Shown here piece by piece: positions 10,870 through 21,114 of a stretch of DNA of 64,000 nucleotides. The notes beneath the pieces are model-generated. The model ran no database searches. It was not told the DNA's origin and worked only from the letters and a program-made list of their open reading frames with translations. Source of the DNA: Panax quinquefolius (Eukaryota; Streptophyta; Magnoliopsida; Apiales; Araliaceae); the NCBI GenBank assembly GCA_020205615.1, contig CM035169.1:16437258-16501257 (forward strand), in the 5' to 3' direction. The position numbers and the translations under genes are program-made. The stretch's first letter is position 1. The number at the start of each line of letters is the position of its first letter.

Positions 10870-11500
10870 CTTGTGAGGTTTTTATCGTTGTCGGATCGTT
10901 TGAATCTTTTAAAGTAGTCATACGTACCAACTCCGGTCCCAACAACGTTGCTTCACCCACCTCATCTCGGCATCTTTGGAGAGCGACACTTTCTTCCATA
11001 CAAGCGCCTCAAATGGAGCCGTGCCGATACTTACTTGATAAGCTGTTGTTGTAGGAAAACTCCACCGATGGTAAGAACTTATCCCAACTTCCCGTGAAGT
11101 CGAGGACTGAGTCTTAATAAATCTTCAAGAGTTTGAATAGTCCTCTCCATTGCCCGTCAGTTTGAGGATGATATCTTTGAGCTAAATCGTAAATCTGTGT
11201 CCATAGCTTTTTGCAAACTAACCCAAAATCGTGAAGTGAATCTTGGGTCTCGATCGGAAACTATGGATCTTGGCATACCATGCGATCTTACAATCTCATT
11301 TATATATACATCTGAGCAAGGCGTTCAAGTGTATAATTTTCTCATATCGGAAGAAATGAGAAGACTTGGTCAATCTAACAACAATGACCCAAATCGCATA
11401 TATACCTTGAGAAACCTTAGGAAGGCCGTGAATGAAATCCATGGTAATGTGCTCCCACTTCCATTACGGAATTTCAAGTGGTTCTGATGGACCTTTTGGT
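10870..11500 (-). pseudogene. Integrase catalytic core (element C)
   Basis: The retroviral-type integrase core (rve, DDE) is recognised in broken frames. The complement of 11225-11258 encodes [12 protein letters not shown], the region around the second catalytic Asp. The complement of 11100-11160 encodes an ERTIQTLEDLLR-like stretch that normally carries the catalytic Glu. The core would join cDNA ends to the target with a 5-bp stagger, consistent with the 5-bp TSDs in this window. Frameshifts make the present copy non-coding as written. Confidence 0.8.
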
Positions 11501-11514
11501 ATTTGATGCTCGCT

Positions 11515-11955
11515 TTAACTTCGTTGACAAGTTATACACCTTGAGATAAACAACATATTCTCTCTCTTCGTATTGCTCCACCAAAATGTATGACGAATAT
11601 CATGATACATTTTGGTACTCCCGGGATGGATTGCAAATGGTTTATTGTGCGCCTCCATCATGATTTTATACTTTAAATCAGGGTCGTTAGGAACACAAAG
11701 TTTGGAGTTGACTCGAAGTATTCCTTCTTCATCGATTCTTGCTTCCGGCATAGCACCTTCTTGCACTTTCTTCCTCATACGCATCAGCTCCAGGTCTGTA
11801 GCTTGAGCAGCTTTAACTCTATCAATTAAAGTAGGTTCTACTCGTATATTCGCCATCATCACATGGGTCCCTGAAGTCTTTAACTCTATCTCCATCCTTT
11901 CCAAGTCACACAAAATGGGCCTTTGTGTTGACAATATCGCTTTTCGTGCTTGCAT
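11515..11955 (-). CDS. RH-IN linker and integrase HHCC zinc finger (element C)
   Basis: An open segment of about 146 residues in a single frame. The first half is the RNase H to integrase linker ([19 protein letters not shown]). The second half is the integrase N-terminal zinc-binding domain, with histidines in [13 protein letters not shown] and cysteines in CITCQ, matching the HHCC pattern. It joins RNase H upstream and the DDE core downstream only through frame changes, so it is a fragment of pol and not a gene of its own. Confidence 0.85.
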   Translation of the reverse strand: MQARKAILSTQRPILCDLERMEIELKTSGTHVMMANIRVEPTLIDRVKAAQATDLELMRMRKKVQEGAMPEARIDEEGILRVNSKLCVPNDPDLKYKIMMEAHNKPFAIHPGSTKMYHDIRHTFWWSNTKRENMLFISRCITCQRS

Positions 11956-12304
11956 ATGATCTTACTACTCAACGCGTCGGCTACCACGTTCACTTTTTCG
12001 GGATGGTATTGGATGGTATGATCATAATCTTTCAGCAGTTCAAGCCAACGTCTTTGTCGCATGTTGAGTTCCTTTTGAGTGAAGAAATATTTGAGGCTTT
12101 TATGATCCGTAAAGATCTCCACCTTCTCCTATACAAGTAATACCTCCAAATTTTAAGTGTGAAGACAATGTTTGCTAACTCTAGGTCATGAGTAGGATAA
12201 TTCCTCTCATATTCTTTGAGTTGTCTTGAGGCATAGGCTATGACTTTCCCATGTTGCATGAGAACACATCCCGACCCTTTGCAGAAACATCTTGTAGATG
12301 ACAA
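11886..12304 (-). pseudogene. RNase H domain (element C)
   Basis: Two overlapping open frames encode the RT-linked RNase H. One has [21 protein letters not shown] followed by YPTHDLELA. The other has [20 protein letters not shown], then [15 protein letters not shown]. The conserved acidic residues of the family lie in these blocks (Glu in DLELA, Asp in TDHKS and ADALS). One frame change between them breaks the gene. The domain removes the RNA template during reverse transcription. Confidence 0.88.
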
Positions 12305-12439
12305 ATCCTCCGATCCGGATGGTATTGTGAGAGCGGTCTTTGAAATAAGTCTCCTCTTGAGTTCTTGAAAACTCTTCTCACATTCTTCACTCTAACTTAG
12401 AACTTTGTATCTTTTCGAGTCAATTTGAGTTAATGGAGT

Positions 12440-13360
12440 AGCGATTCGAGAAAATCCTTCCACGAATCTCAGATAATAACCAATTTAAAGCGAGAAAGCT
12501 ACGTACTTGATCATTTGATTTAGGTTGCTCCGACTTTGAATAGCTTCAATCTTTCTTTGGGTCAAGCAGATATTCCATGACTTAATACAACGTGCCCAAG
12601 GAATGCTACTTCCTCGAGCGAACTCATATTTCTTCAACTTGGCATAAAGCTTGTATTCACGAAGCTTTTGGAGTGTCGACCTCAAGTGTTGCTTTCATGA
12701 TCTTCACGGCTTTTGGAATAAATAAGGATGTCATCAATAAAGAGCGACCACAAAGTGATCCAAATATTCCTTGAATACTCGATTCATCATATCCATGAAG
12801 GCAAGAAGAGCATTAGTCGATCCAAAAAGACATGACTAGGAATTTATAATGCCGTCTTAGGAGTTAAAGCCGTCTTTGGAATGTCATACATTACAATCTT
12901 GATTGGTGATATCTGGAGCGAAGATCGATCTTTGAAAAGAATTTGGCTCCTTCTGTTGGTGTCAAACAGGTCATCAATACGTGGCAATGGGTACCTATTT
13001 TTGATGGTGACATGATTGACTCCGATAATCAATACAAAGTCGCATACTCCCATCTTTCTTCTTCATGAATAGTAAGCAGAGCACCCCAAGGAGAAGTACT
13101 AGGACGAATAAAGCCGATGTCTAACAATTCCTGCGGTTGGGTCTTTAACTCACGAAGTTGATAGGAGCCATTCGATATGGGGCTTTGGAAATGGGTTTTG
13201 TATCGAGTTCAAGGTCGATACAAAAATTAATTTTCACGCTCTGGGTAGGCGGGGAAGTTCTTGAGGGAATCGTCGGAAATTTATTAACAATAGAAATATC
13301 ATTCAAAAGCGGCGTATTTTGTTTAGATCCGTGATATGAGCTAAGAAAGCTTGACATCCA
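12440..13360 (-). pseudogene. Reverse transcriptase (element C)
   Basis: RT blocks are visible in order but in different frames. [12 protein letters not shown] (near 13160-13200) is the start of the domain. [19 protein letters not shown] lies at 12960-13015. The active site [10 protein letters not shown] type is at the complement of 12705-12741, with an extra base beside FIDD. LQKLREYKLYAKLKKYEFA lies at 12620-12680. The two catalytic aspartates are present. Several frameshifts mean no complete enzyme is encoded as written. Confidence 0.85.
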
Positions 13361-13659
13361 TTTTCAATAAGCGAATAGCTTTATGGCTTGAGATGAGTAG
13401 TAATTGATTTTAATGGTTTGGTCGCTTGAATTCGCATAATAGGTCGATTAATAATATGAAAGCTAACAACCTTACGAAAACAATCAATTTTTGCATGATG
13501 AGTAATTAACCAATCAATCCCTAGAATCACGTCAAATGCAAGTATTTTCAATGAAATAAGATCGGCGGAGGTAATATGAGGTACCGATTTGAACCAAACA
13601 AGACTTATAAGCGAGTGGATGTAATGAAGGTTTCTCCTAATGGAGTTTTCACGAGATAA

Positions 13660-13800
13660 GTCAAAGTCTAATTTCTCTCTGAGTCAAATTTAATCGTTGA
13701 AATTGTAGTAGGAGAAATAAAAGAATGGGTAGAACCGATTATCAAATAAAGTATAGACTTCTCTAGAGTTTATGATAAGCTTACCCGTGATGACCTCATT
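13660..13800 (-). pseudogene. Retropepsin-like protease (element C)
   Basis: The complement encodes INSREVYTL followed by the aspartic protease site, where an extra base interrupts the DTGSTHSF motif that is intact in element B (18350-18400). The position between gag zinc knuckles and RT is normal. The enzyme would mature the Gag-Pol polyprotein. Confidence 0.7.
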
Positions 13801-13826
13801 CGGGTTCCTTGCTTTACAGGAGGTAA

Positions 13827-14018
13827 CTACAACGCTCTCCCTGCACTTCTGGCTTTAACTTTTACGGGAATGACCTTTGGTGCCTCCATCCTATTTGAAC
13901 TTGTCTTTGGTGAGCGACAAAATTGGGCTAGGTGACCTTCTCTCCCACAATTATAACATGCTTTGGGACGGCATCGTAGTGGTTTGGTGATGTGTCCCTC
14001 CCCTCGCATTTGAAGCAT
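13827..14018 (-). CDS. Gag C-terminus with zinc knuckles (element C)
   Basis: An open segment of 63 residues with an intact CCHC knuckle, CYNCGREGHLAQFC (C-X2-C-X4-H-X4-C). Just upstream is a second, damaged one: CFKC precedes RGEGHITKPLRC, with a frame change and irregular spacing. Gag knuckles bind the element's RNA during packaging. The tandem pair is also seen in element B (18540-18660). Basic and Ser/Thr-rich sequence follows. Confidence 0.85.
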   Translation of the reverse strand: MLQMRGEGHITKPLRCRPKACYNCGREGHLAQFCRSPKTSSNRMEAPKVIPVKVKARSAGRAL

Positions 14019-14285
14019 ATGATAGGTGGTAGTTCTCCTTCCTTAACAACTTGGTCTTTGGTCTTTGGCGTCTTTGCATCATTGTTGAATCTCCTCTTCT
14101 TGAAATGTCCATTCTTATTGTTTTGGTACGATTACCACAGAAGTGGTTACCATTTCGGCCTATTGATTCCTCCACGCTTGTTGTCATAACTTCGATGATC
14201 GCTAGCTCTCATTGGTATTATCATTTCACGAAATTTGCTCTCTTTTGGTTGCGTTGACTCGTTATCGTGCTCCACTAAGCGAGCC

Positions 14286-14519
14286 CTATTTACAACATCG
14301 AATACAAACACAATTTATAAGAAATAAGATGTTGGACGTATCTCCGATCTTCAAACCTCTTAAGAACATCTGCATCATTCTTTCTTCATTATCCACCAAG
14401 TGAGACGCAAACCGGGATAACTCGGCAAACTTTACTTCGTACTGCGACACGGTCATATTATTTTGTTCCAACTTGATGAACTCCACCTCCTTCATGTGAC
14501 GAATACTTTCGGGAATGTA
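14286..14519 (-). pseudogene. Gag core, downstream part (element C)
   Basis: An open frame encodes KEVEFIKLEQNNMTVSQYE, then KFAELSRFASHL, typical of the Retrotrans_gag (PF03732) capsid-like domain. It ends on its N-terminal side at 14520, where element B is inserted. The rest of gag continues at 24570 on the other side of that element. Confidence 0.88.
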
Positions 14520-15641
14520 CTTGTTGTGACGCCCCCAAAATTAGGTATACATCACCCATCTTGGGTCGCTTGAGATACATGGTATGTAATTCAAATACAA
14601 CTTACTAATACAATTTATAGGTGTACAATACGACAAAACATAAGCTGTGAGTTTAAATACAATTATTGTCTACTAGAGATTATACAAACTCAAAAGGAGT
14701 CCTCATTACAATTATTATCACACTATTTCACGAATAGTGAGGACTACTAATCTTATCCTACGGACCATTACTCTGGTTCCCAGGCTCGTCCCAACTATAT
14801 TCTCATTTCACAGAAGAGAATAGTGAAAGAAAGGGTGAGCTCAACTAGCCTAGTAAGAAATATTATGACTAAGATAATGCAAAATAAATTATCATTAGCC
14901 TTCAATGACGGTGTTAAAGCGATAAAATATAATAAACATCAAGTTTAAGCTGCTGCGGGTGAACCAAATGATCCATTAAAAGAGTCAAGTAGAAAATAAA
15001 ATCTACTATCTTTTATGATTTAAAAGGTTTTTCATCATCATTATAATTGAGACTCGACAATAAATATTCCACATCATCGAATCACCCCGCACTACTGACC
15101 AAAGATATTTTTTAGTATCACGACCACAATTATCCATGCACTACGTCCCAAAAATATTTGTGTATACATTAATGGTCATGATCATGCCAACAACTGTCCA
15201 TCAATGCACTACGGGCCAATGATGACTTTTAATTTTCACATTATTTGTAACATTACGATCATGATTACAGAATAATCCTAGTCATAATCATACCAAGTCC
15301 ATCTATGCACTTTCTGAGCCACAGATGACTTTCAACATAATATAAACATGAGGATGATGACAATGATATAAGAATTCAATAAAACAAGTTCAAGAATTAA
15401 TTTATCCAGAACCAATAACATCCAAAATTGTCAACATGATCTTTGCTTTGTAGAGTAAAATTCAAGAATACTTTGAAGAATATTTCCATGAAAGGATCTT
15501 TGGATGAAGCGCAAATATCGAGGATATTCCACTAATTTCATGGAGTATAGAAGTCAAAGTTTTAACCATTTGAGTATAATAAAGAATGGAATAACAAAAG
15601 AAATCACCATGCATGCGATAGGCCGCACATGCGAGTTATTC

Positions 15642-15895
15642 AACAGAATAATAAATAACGGAACCCGGTCCGGCGTAAAGCGCACAAACAGGATATTCAA
15701 TGAGAATAATAAATAATGGAACGGTCCGGTGTAAAACACTGCAGACAAGATGTTCCAATGAAGAATAATAATAAAAAGCGAAACCGGTCGGTGTAAAACA
15801 CACGAGACGGGATGTTCCAACAGAATAATAATAAAAAGCGGAACCGGTCCGGTGTAAAATACATGAGACAGGATGTTCCAAGCGAGAATAATAGA
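15642..15895 (-). repeat. About 62-bp minisatellite (four units)
   Basis: Tandem units, each with GAATAATAATAAAAAGC, GGAACCGGTCCGGTGTAAAA and GATGTTCC. The first unit is the most diverged. Confidence 0.85.
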
Positions 15896-16138
15896 AGAAT
15901 GTCACCAAGTATAGGGTAATCAGCGTATCTGAGTTATTCAAGCAGATTAATAAGCAATGGAATAACAAGCAGTTCTCTTCATGAATAAGAAAAGAATAAC
16001 ACCCCTTACTTTAGTAGGAGATTGAATCTTTGCGGTAGTGTAATAACAGAATAATCTTCTTCTTTCTCTCTTATTCTCTCTATACTTTCTCTTTCTATAG
16101 CTTGAATGAATTCGTGAAAATAATGAAGCACTAGGCCT

Positions 16139-16148
16139 CTATTTATAG
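16139..16148 (-). promoter_or_regulatory. LTR TATA box (element B, left LTR)
   Basis: CTATTTATAG on + is CTATAAATAG on the coding strand. A donor-like site follows 130 bp downstream. The sister LTR has CTATTTATTG at about 23569, one change. Confidence 0.65.
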
Positions 16149-16189
16149 AAGATTTCTAGCTTAGCACTTGCCGTGTGAAAATGAGTGGC

Positions 16190-16405
16190 TTAACGTTAGT
16201 GATGTGAAAAGAAAAGTGGTTTGGCCTTTGTAATGTGAAAGCGATAATTGGTTCGGCCTTTTGTAATGTGAAGCGATAAGTGGTTCGGCCTTTTGTAATA
16301 TGAAACGGCAAGTGGTTTGGACGTCGGTAAAGGTAATTACTATTGTGAAGGTAATTACTATTGAAGAATATAATTACTATTAGCGAAGGTAATTACTATT
16401 GTGAA
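16190..16405 (-). repeat. Two minisatellites upstream of the LTR promoter
   Basis: 16190-16320 holds four units of about 34 bp with GTAATGTGAAA, then AAGTGGTTCGGCC. 16325-16405 holds four units of about 19 bp, GAAGGTAATTACTATTG. The sister LTR has the same pair at 23632-23880, with six copies of the 19-bp unit. Copy number therefore differs between LTRs of one element. Confidence 0.85.
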
Positions 16406-17084
16406 GAGACTCTTAGATGATGACATATGGGTCCCCCATAAAATAACCAAACTTACCACAAACGTCTCATAATGGACTCTTTATATACATCAAGGATTGA
16501 ATAAATATTACCACAAATTATTTTATTTTTAATCAACACATATTTAATCTTTCAACAATTATTAATCATTTATAACTTGTCGTCTCAATTATTGATTTAA
16601 TAATATAACATATTATATGAGATGATCTTGTGTGATAATTGAATCAATAATATATGAGATATGATGCGACAATTCTTGTAGCAATAATTGAGTATAGGTG
16701 AGTGACTTCTCACGTAAGCATCGATAATCAATCTGTAGTGTCTTCTTATGCTGACCACAGCGTATTCTTGTACTTTTACTACTCTAGGATAGTTCAACGG
16801 TTTTAACGGTAACACCTCGTAGTTATTTTCATAAAGTATTTTTGTCGTTTTCTCAATCCGACAATAATTCCGTTGTGGGGTCCACCAATGATTGTGCCGT
16901 CGTATGAATATTCTCCGACAAAAAGAATATTCCCCGACCAAACGAATATTTTATAACAACTTGCGTACTTTGCAAAATTTATAAATATTACCCACAACTA
17001 TAACATTATATCAAATCCGCACCATAATTTTAAAAAATATTTCGAGAAAATTAAATCTTTATTCATAAAATCTGGGGTCTCAAA

Positions 17085-17450
17085 ATCTCCCCTCCTTATG
17101 AAATTTTGCCCTCGAAATTTACGTACGTACCTGGTATGCCGAACAGGTGAGGATACCTTGACTTCACTTCAAATTCTAACTCTTAAGGTATAACCTTTGA
17201 GCGTCGAATATGATCCTTCTTATCCAAGATGTTAACACACATCTTCTTATACGTTAAATCTTCTGCTATCTCGTCCGGTTTTAAATTAATAATGTGGTTC
17301 AGGTCGTCCACATATTTACGTAACATTGATACGAAAAAAAAATGTTCTGAACACGCAACATACTTGGCGGTAAAATGAGTTTATAAGCCACAATTCCTAC
17401 TTGATCAAGAATTTCAAATGGGCAATAAAATCGAGGGTTTAGATTTCATC
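17085..17450 (-). pseudogene. Polypurine tract and pol C-terminal remnant (element B)
   Basis: The polypurine tract CATAAGGAGGGGAGAT is complementary to 17085-17100. Upstream in the element, 17150-17430 aligns with the chromodomain-like end of element C pol (compare 10430-10740). Near 17450 the sequence jumps straight to the RNase H-integrase linker, so the integrase core and HHCC finger have been deleted. Confidence 0.75.
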
Positions 17451-17454
17451 TCTT

Positions 17455-17760
17455 CGTCAATTTTTGCTTCTAGAATAACGCCCTCTTGAACCTTCTTAAT
17501 TCTTCACATTCATCATCTCCGAGTGTGTAGCTTAAGCGCTTTAACTTTATCGATTAAAGTCGATTCTACTTGTATATTCATTATCTTCACGTGGGTTTGT
17601 ATGTTCGCACTTGTGACCGCATACGATCTTCTACTCAACGCGTCAGCTACCACGTTCGCTTTTCCACGATGGTATTGAATGATATGATCGTAATCATCAA
17701 CAGCTCGAGCCAACGTCTTTGGCACAAGTTACGTTCGTTTTAGGTGAAGAAAATATTTGA
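17455..17760 (-). pseudogene. RNase H C-terminus and linker (element B)
   Basis: An open frame encodes [20 protein letters not shown], the last RNase H block, followed by linker sequence (STLIDKVKALKLH). Near 17760 the sequence jumps from RNase H (compare 12085) to the RT start (compare 13180). GGYTTT-like bases occur at both deletion ends. Confidence 0.8.
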
Positions 17761-17889
17761 GGGTTTAAGAAATGGGTTTTGTACTTGGGTCAATACAAAA
17801 GTCGATTTCACGCTCTAGGGGTAAGCTAAGAAGTCTTCAAGAATACGTCAGAAAATTTATTAACACTAGAAATATCATTCAAAATTATG

Positions 17890-18045
17890 ACCCTCATCCA
17901 AGACTTGGATAACACTTCACATTGATACCTATCAACTTGCCATCGTCATTCACGATGTTGCCTACAGAAAGTTTGGCTTTGGTGCATTCCACACAAGAAA
18001 GTCAACAACAAAAGGATCAGGGCTCTTTATTTATAGCTTGATATG
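17890..18045 (-). other. Segment shared with array PBS region
   Basis: In the hinge between protease and RT, this stretch differs from elements C and D. It resembles the 155-bp insert beside the PBS in the array (for example 32330-32480). Both read CACATTGATACCTATC on +, then GGTGCAT, and end in GGGCTCTTTA-TTATAGCT. Its complement has an open run with KLSVGNIVNDDGKLIGINV. The origin is unknown to me. Confidence 0.6.
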
Positions 18046-18199
18046 ACAATGATTGACTTTAATGGTTTGGTTACTTTGAATTCGTATAACAGGTTGGTTA
18101 GGAGTATGAAAGCTAACAACCTTACGAAAAGCATGATGAGTAGTTAGCCAATCAATCCTTAAAATTACGTCAAATGCAAGTACCTTTAAAGAGATAAGA

Positions 18200-18454
18200 T
18201 CAATGGGTAATGTGATTGTGCCCTTGGATCAAACAAGATTTATAAGCAATTGGATATGATAAAAGTTTCTCTAACGGAGTTTCCACAGTTAAGTCAAATT
18301 CCAATTTCTCGGTCAAGTTTAAGCGTTGAGTACAAGCAGGAGAAATAAAAGAGTGGGTAGAACCGGTATCTAACAAGGTATAGACTTCGCAAGAGTTTAT
18401 GACTAACATGCCCGTGTTAACTTCGTTCGGGTTACTCTCTCCATGAGAAGTCAA
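18200..18454 (-). CDS. Retropepsin-like protease segment (element B)
   Basis: An open segment of 84 residues with [18 protein letters not shown], an intact aspartic protease active site (DTG) in the gypsy context, followed by [16 protein letters not shown]. It is preceded by a hydrophilic linker (SNPNEVNTG). This is the best preserved protease in the window. It lies in a deleted element, so it is a fragment of a polyprotein and not a gene in use. Confidence 0.85.
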   Translation of the reverse strand: MTSHGESNPNEVNTGMLVINSCEVYTLLDTGSTHSFISPACTQRLNLTEKLEFDLTVETPLEKLLSYPIAYKSCLIQGHNHITH

Positions 18455-18529
18455 AAAATGCTCTTCCTGAAACCCACAGACTTTGTTTTGTCAGTATCCA
18501 CCTTTGGTGCCACCAGTCCCAATTTGGAC

Positions 18530-18660
18530 TTGATTTATTCTGAGGACAAAATCGAGCTATGTGACCGTCTTTTCCACAACTAAAACATACCTTGGAAGGC
18601 TTTGAATAGTTTGGCTTTATATGTCCCTCCTCTCCGCATCTGTAGCATCTAACTGGTGGT
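18530..18660 (-). pseudogene. Gag double zinc knuckle (element B)
   Basis: One frame encodes [14 protein letters not shown] followed 9 residues later by [14 protein letters not shown]. The second is a perfect CX2CX4HX4C knuckle. In the first the last cysteine is replaced by tyrosine. The frame is open across both. The rest of gag between here and 18925 is mostly lost. Confidence 0.85.
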
Positions 18661-18924
18661 CGTTCTCCTCCCCTAGAATTTGTTCTTTGGTCTTTGGTCT
18701 TTCCGCCGACGTCTTCCCATCATCATTAAATCTTCACTTTATAGATCAGACATCTCTTTCAACAATATCAACGCGTCGATGCTTGGCTTTTACCCATGCA
18801 TCACTCATTCTCACTCGTTTAGTTGTTTCTTCTTTTCATTTCGATTCTAACTTTATTATCTTATACTACGCCAAAGAGTGCTACATTCAACATCACATAT
18901 CGGGTAACACAAGCTTGAATCGTT

Positions 18925-19217
18925 TCATCCTTTTATCCACGATGACTGCCGTTCTTGACTTCGCTCTTCTAACTCATGAATACGATTTTGCAATTCTATA
19001 TTTTGATCATATAACACCTCTAATAAATTCTCCTCGGGTACCTCTTCTTCCTCTTCTTCCTCACTCTCAGTTGTTACCTCTGCGACTATCTCGGGTGCAA
19101 CTATCAATTCTTCACTCACTACATAGATATCCATAATTCCTTCTTCGCCTGACATCACATTATCCTGGTTGGTGATTAGAGGTGCCTCCACGATCTCATT
19201 CACTCCATTGTTAATGT
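18925..19217 (-). CDS. Gag N-terminus, acidic coiled-coil type (element B)
   Basis: An open frame begins MAVENINNGVNEIVEAP near 19230, has an acidic run (EVTTESEEEEEEEVPEE) and then a heptad-like stretch, LYDQNIELQNRIHELEER, that should form a coiled coil. Gag of element C starts at the equivalent place but has an Asn/Gln-rich sequence and no acidic coil. The capsid core that should follow is deleted after about residue 100. The start was chosen by alignment with the gag start of element C (near 25047). Confidence 0.75.
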
Positions 19218-19399
19218 TCTCAACTGCCATTCTTAAATACTGCCATAAAACAAGGGTTAATAGTCATGTCATATATTATCCATATATTTTGACCGACCAA
19301 TTAAATACCAAATAAACTTAGGTAGGTCATACTAGCGAAGGAATTCCCCGTTTCTCCTCTCCTAGTTCTTGTCTCACATCTCAGCCAGGGATCATATCC

Positions 19400-19417
19400 C
19401 TAAGCTTTGATACTAAC
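19400..19417 (-). other. PBS of element B
   Basis: The complement reads GTTAGTATCAAAGCTTAG directly beside the LTR, similar to the initiator-Met PBS TGGTATCAGAGC with changes. Confidence 0.65.
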
Positions 19418-20940
19418 TGTGACGCCCCCAAAATTAGGTATACATCACCCATCTTGGGTCGTCAGATACATGGTAAAGAATTCAAATACAACTTACTAAT
19501 ACAACTGTCATGTACAATACGATAAAACATAAACTGTGAGTTTAAATACAAATATTGTCTACTAGAGATTATACAAACTCAAAAGGAGTCCTCATTACAA
19601 TTATTATCACACTATTTCACAGAATAGTGAGGACTACTAATGCTATCCTCTGGACCATTACTCCGTTCCCCGACTCGTCCTAGCTATATTCTCATTTCCT
19701 GAAGAGAACAATGAAAGAAAGTGTAAGACCCCGAAATTTTTTAAATAAAAAGGAATTTCCTTTATTTATTATTTTGAAATAGTAAGGGTTGATTTGATTA
19801 ATGTGGATAGTTAAGGGTTAAATACGCAAATATTTCAAAATAAGCAAGTGGTTATAAAATATTCATTTTTGTCGGGGAATATTCGTTTGGTCGTGGAATA
19901 TTAAATCTTTGTCGGGGAATATTAAATGCGACAAGAGCGTGACCATTTGTGGGCCCCATAACGTAAAGCGATTGGATGAGAAAGCGACAAATATAAGTTG
20001 TTTAAAAATAACTTGGCGTAATTATTCTACAGATTATCTTTGTTGGAATACCCGTTGGTTAAAACACACTAATCTGGCGTTGTTGAGCAGTAGTACGGTA
20101 TTGCATCAATTATTGATTCTTACGTAAGAAGGCACTACTCAATAATTATTACGATAATTCTTATTCGATATTTTATTTTATTGATTCAATAATTCTTTGC
20201 GTTGGAATTTTATATTATTCTTTGTTTCAATAATTATCAACTTATGATATTTCCCATTATCGGATCGATAATTCATATTATTTGAATAATATTATTAGAT
20301 AACATTATTGGCAATGTCTAGAAAGTTACATGTCTAAGGAGAGGTTTGGTCACCTAATTGCATGGCGCGATGAGGAGAAATCCTTATCGGAAAGCCCCTC
20401 TTTCACAGGAGCGACTGGTTGTCATAAATGTGATTACGTAATATTATTTGTGAATAATTAATTATTGATTCATATGATAAGGAAATATTTATTTTATATG
20501 AATATAAATGATGGATTTATTTATGTGGTTATTAATGAAGGAATTAATGCTGAGATGTTTTATTTGTATTTTGTCGGATTGGAGGTATTAAAAAAAATCA
20601 AATCGGTGTTATTACAGCTTTATTGTGTGAGTTATAATATTTAATCCAAATAGTTGGATCGTTGTAATTTTTGGATATGTTATACATATATAAGTTGAGT
20701 ATATGTCCACAAATTTTGAGCCGTTAAAGATGAGGCGTATAATTTATTATGAATTTTAAGAGGTGGTGATTGAAATTAGGTTATAAATGATTTTGGTGGA
20801 AAATTTTAAAATTGGTGGGCCCCACTTTTGGTTGGTGAGAAATGTGCTCAATTGAATTTTCAAATGTGGTGGGTGGGAATAGTAGAGAGTAAAGCCATCG
20901 GGGTTGCGAGTTAAAGTCTGCTTGACGTCTTTAACATTTT

Positions 20941-20950
20941 CCTATAAATA
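20941..20950 (+). promoter_or_regulatory. LTR TATA box (solo D)
   Basis: CCTATAAATA lies before GAGGGCTAAG. The same motif occurs at 61834-61843 in the other plus-strand D LTR, and its complement at 46807-46816, 49807-49816 and 57183-57192. Confidence 0.75.
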
Positions 20951-21114
20951 GAGGGCTAAGTTAGAATTGAAAATCACACCGAAACAAAGTTTTCTCTTTC
21001 TCTCTATATTATTGGCGTATTTTGTGAGTATTTAGATACTTTGAGAGTTCTTTGTTGAACAAGTTTCATTCAAACATCACTTGAGCCTTTCCTTAGAAAT
21101 CTTGATTCTTTGAG

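Larger units (their letters stand above)
14525..17084 (-). mobile_element. B-type LTR, left (3' LTR of element B)
   Basis: 2560 bp, TGTGACGCCCCCAAAA ... TCTGGGGTCTCAAA. It contains acceptor-like sequence near 14810 (altered at CAG), hairpin-like repeats with the loop CACTACRGGC (15060-15330), the 62-bp minisatellite, a donor-like AAAGTAAGGGG (GT complementary to 16008-16009), a TATA box at 16139-16148, and two further minisatellites upstream of the promoter. Confidence 0.9.

Noticed and set aside
11197..11487. 96-codon open frame on + over the integrase region, and 51407-51802 (+)
   Set aside because: Both are shadows of the minus-strand integrase gene, whose motifs are on the other strand.
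18621..19136. 171-codon open frame on + (18621-19136)
   Set aside because: It overlaps the gag and zinc-knuckle coding on the minus strand, which has recognisable motifs; the plus frame has none.
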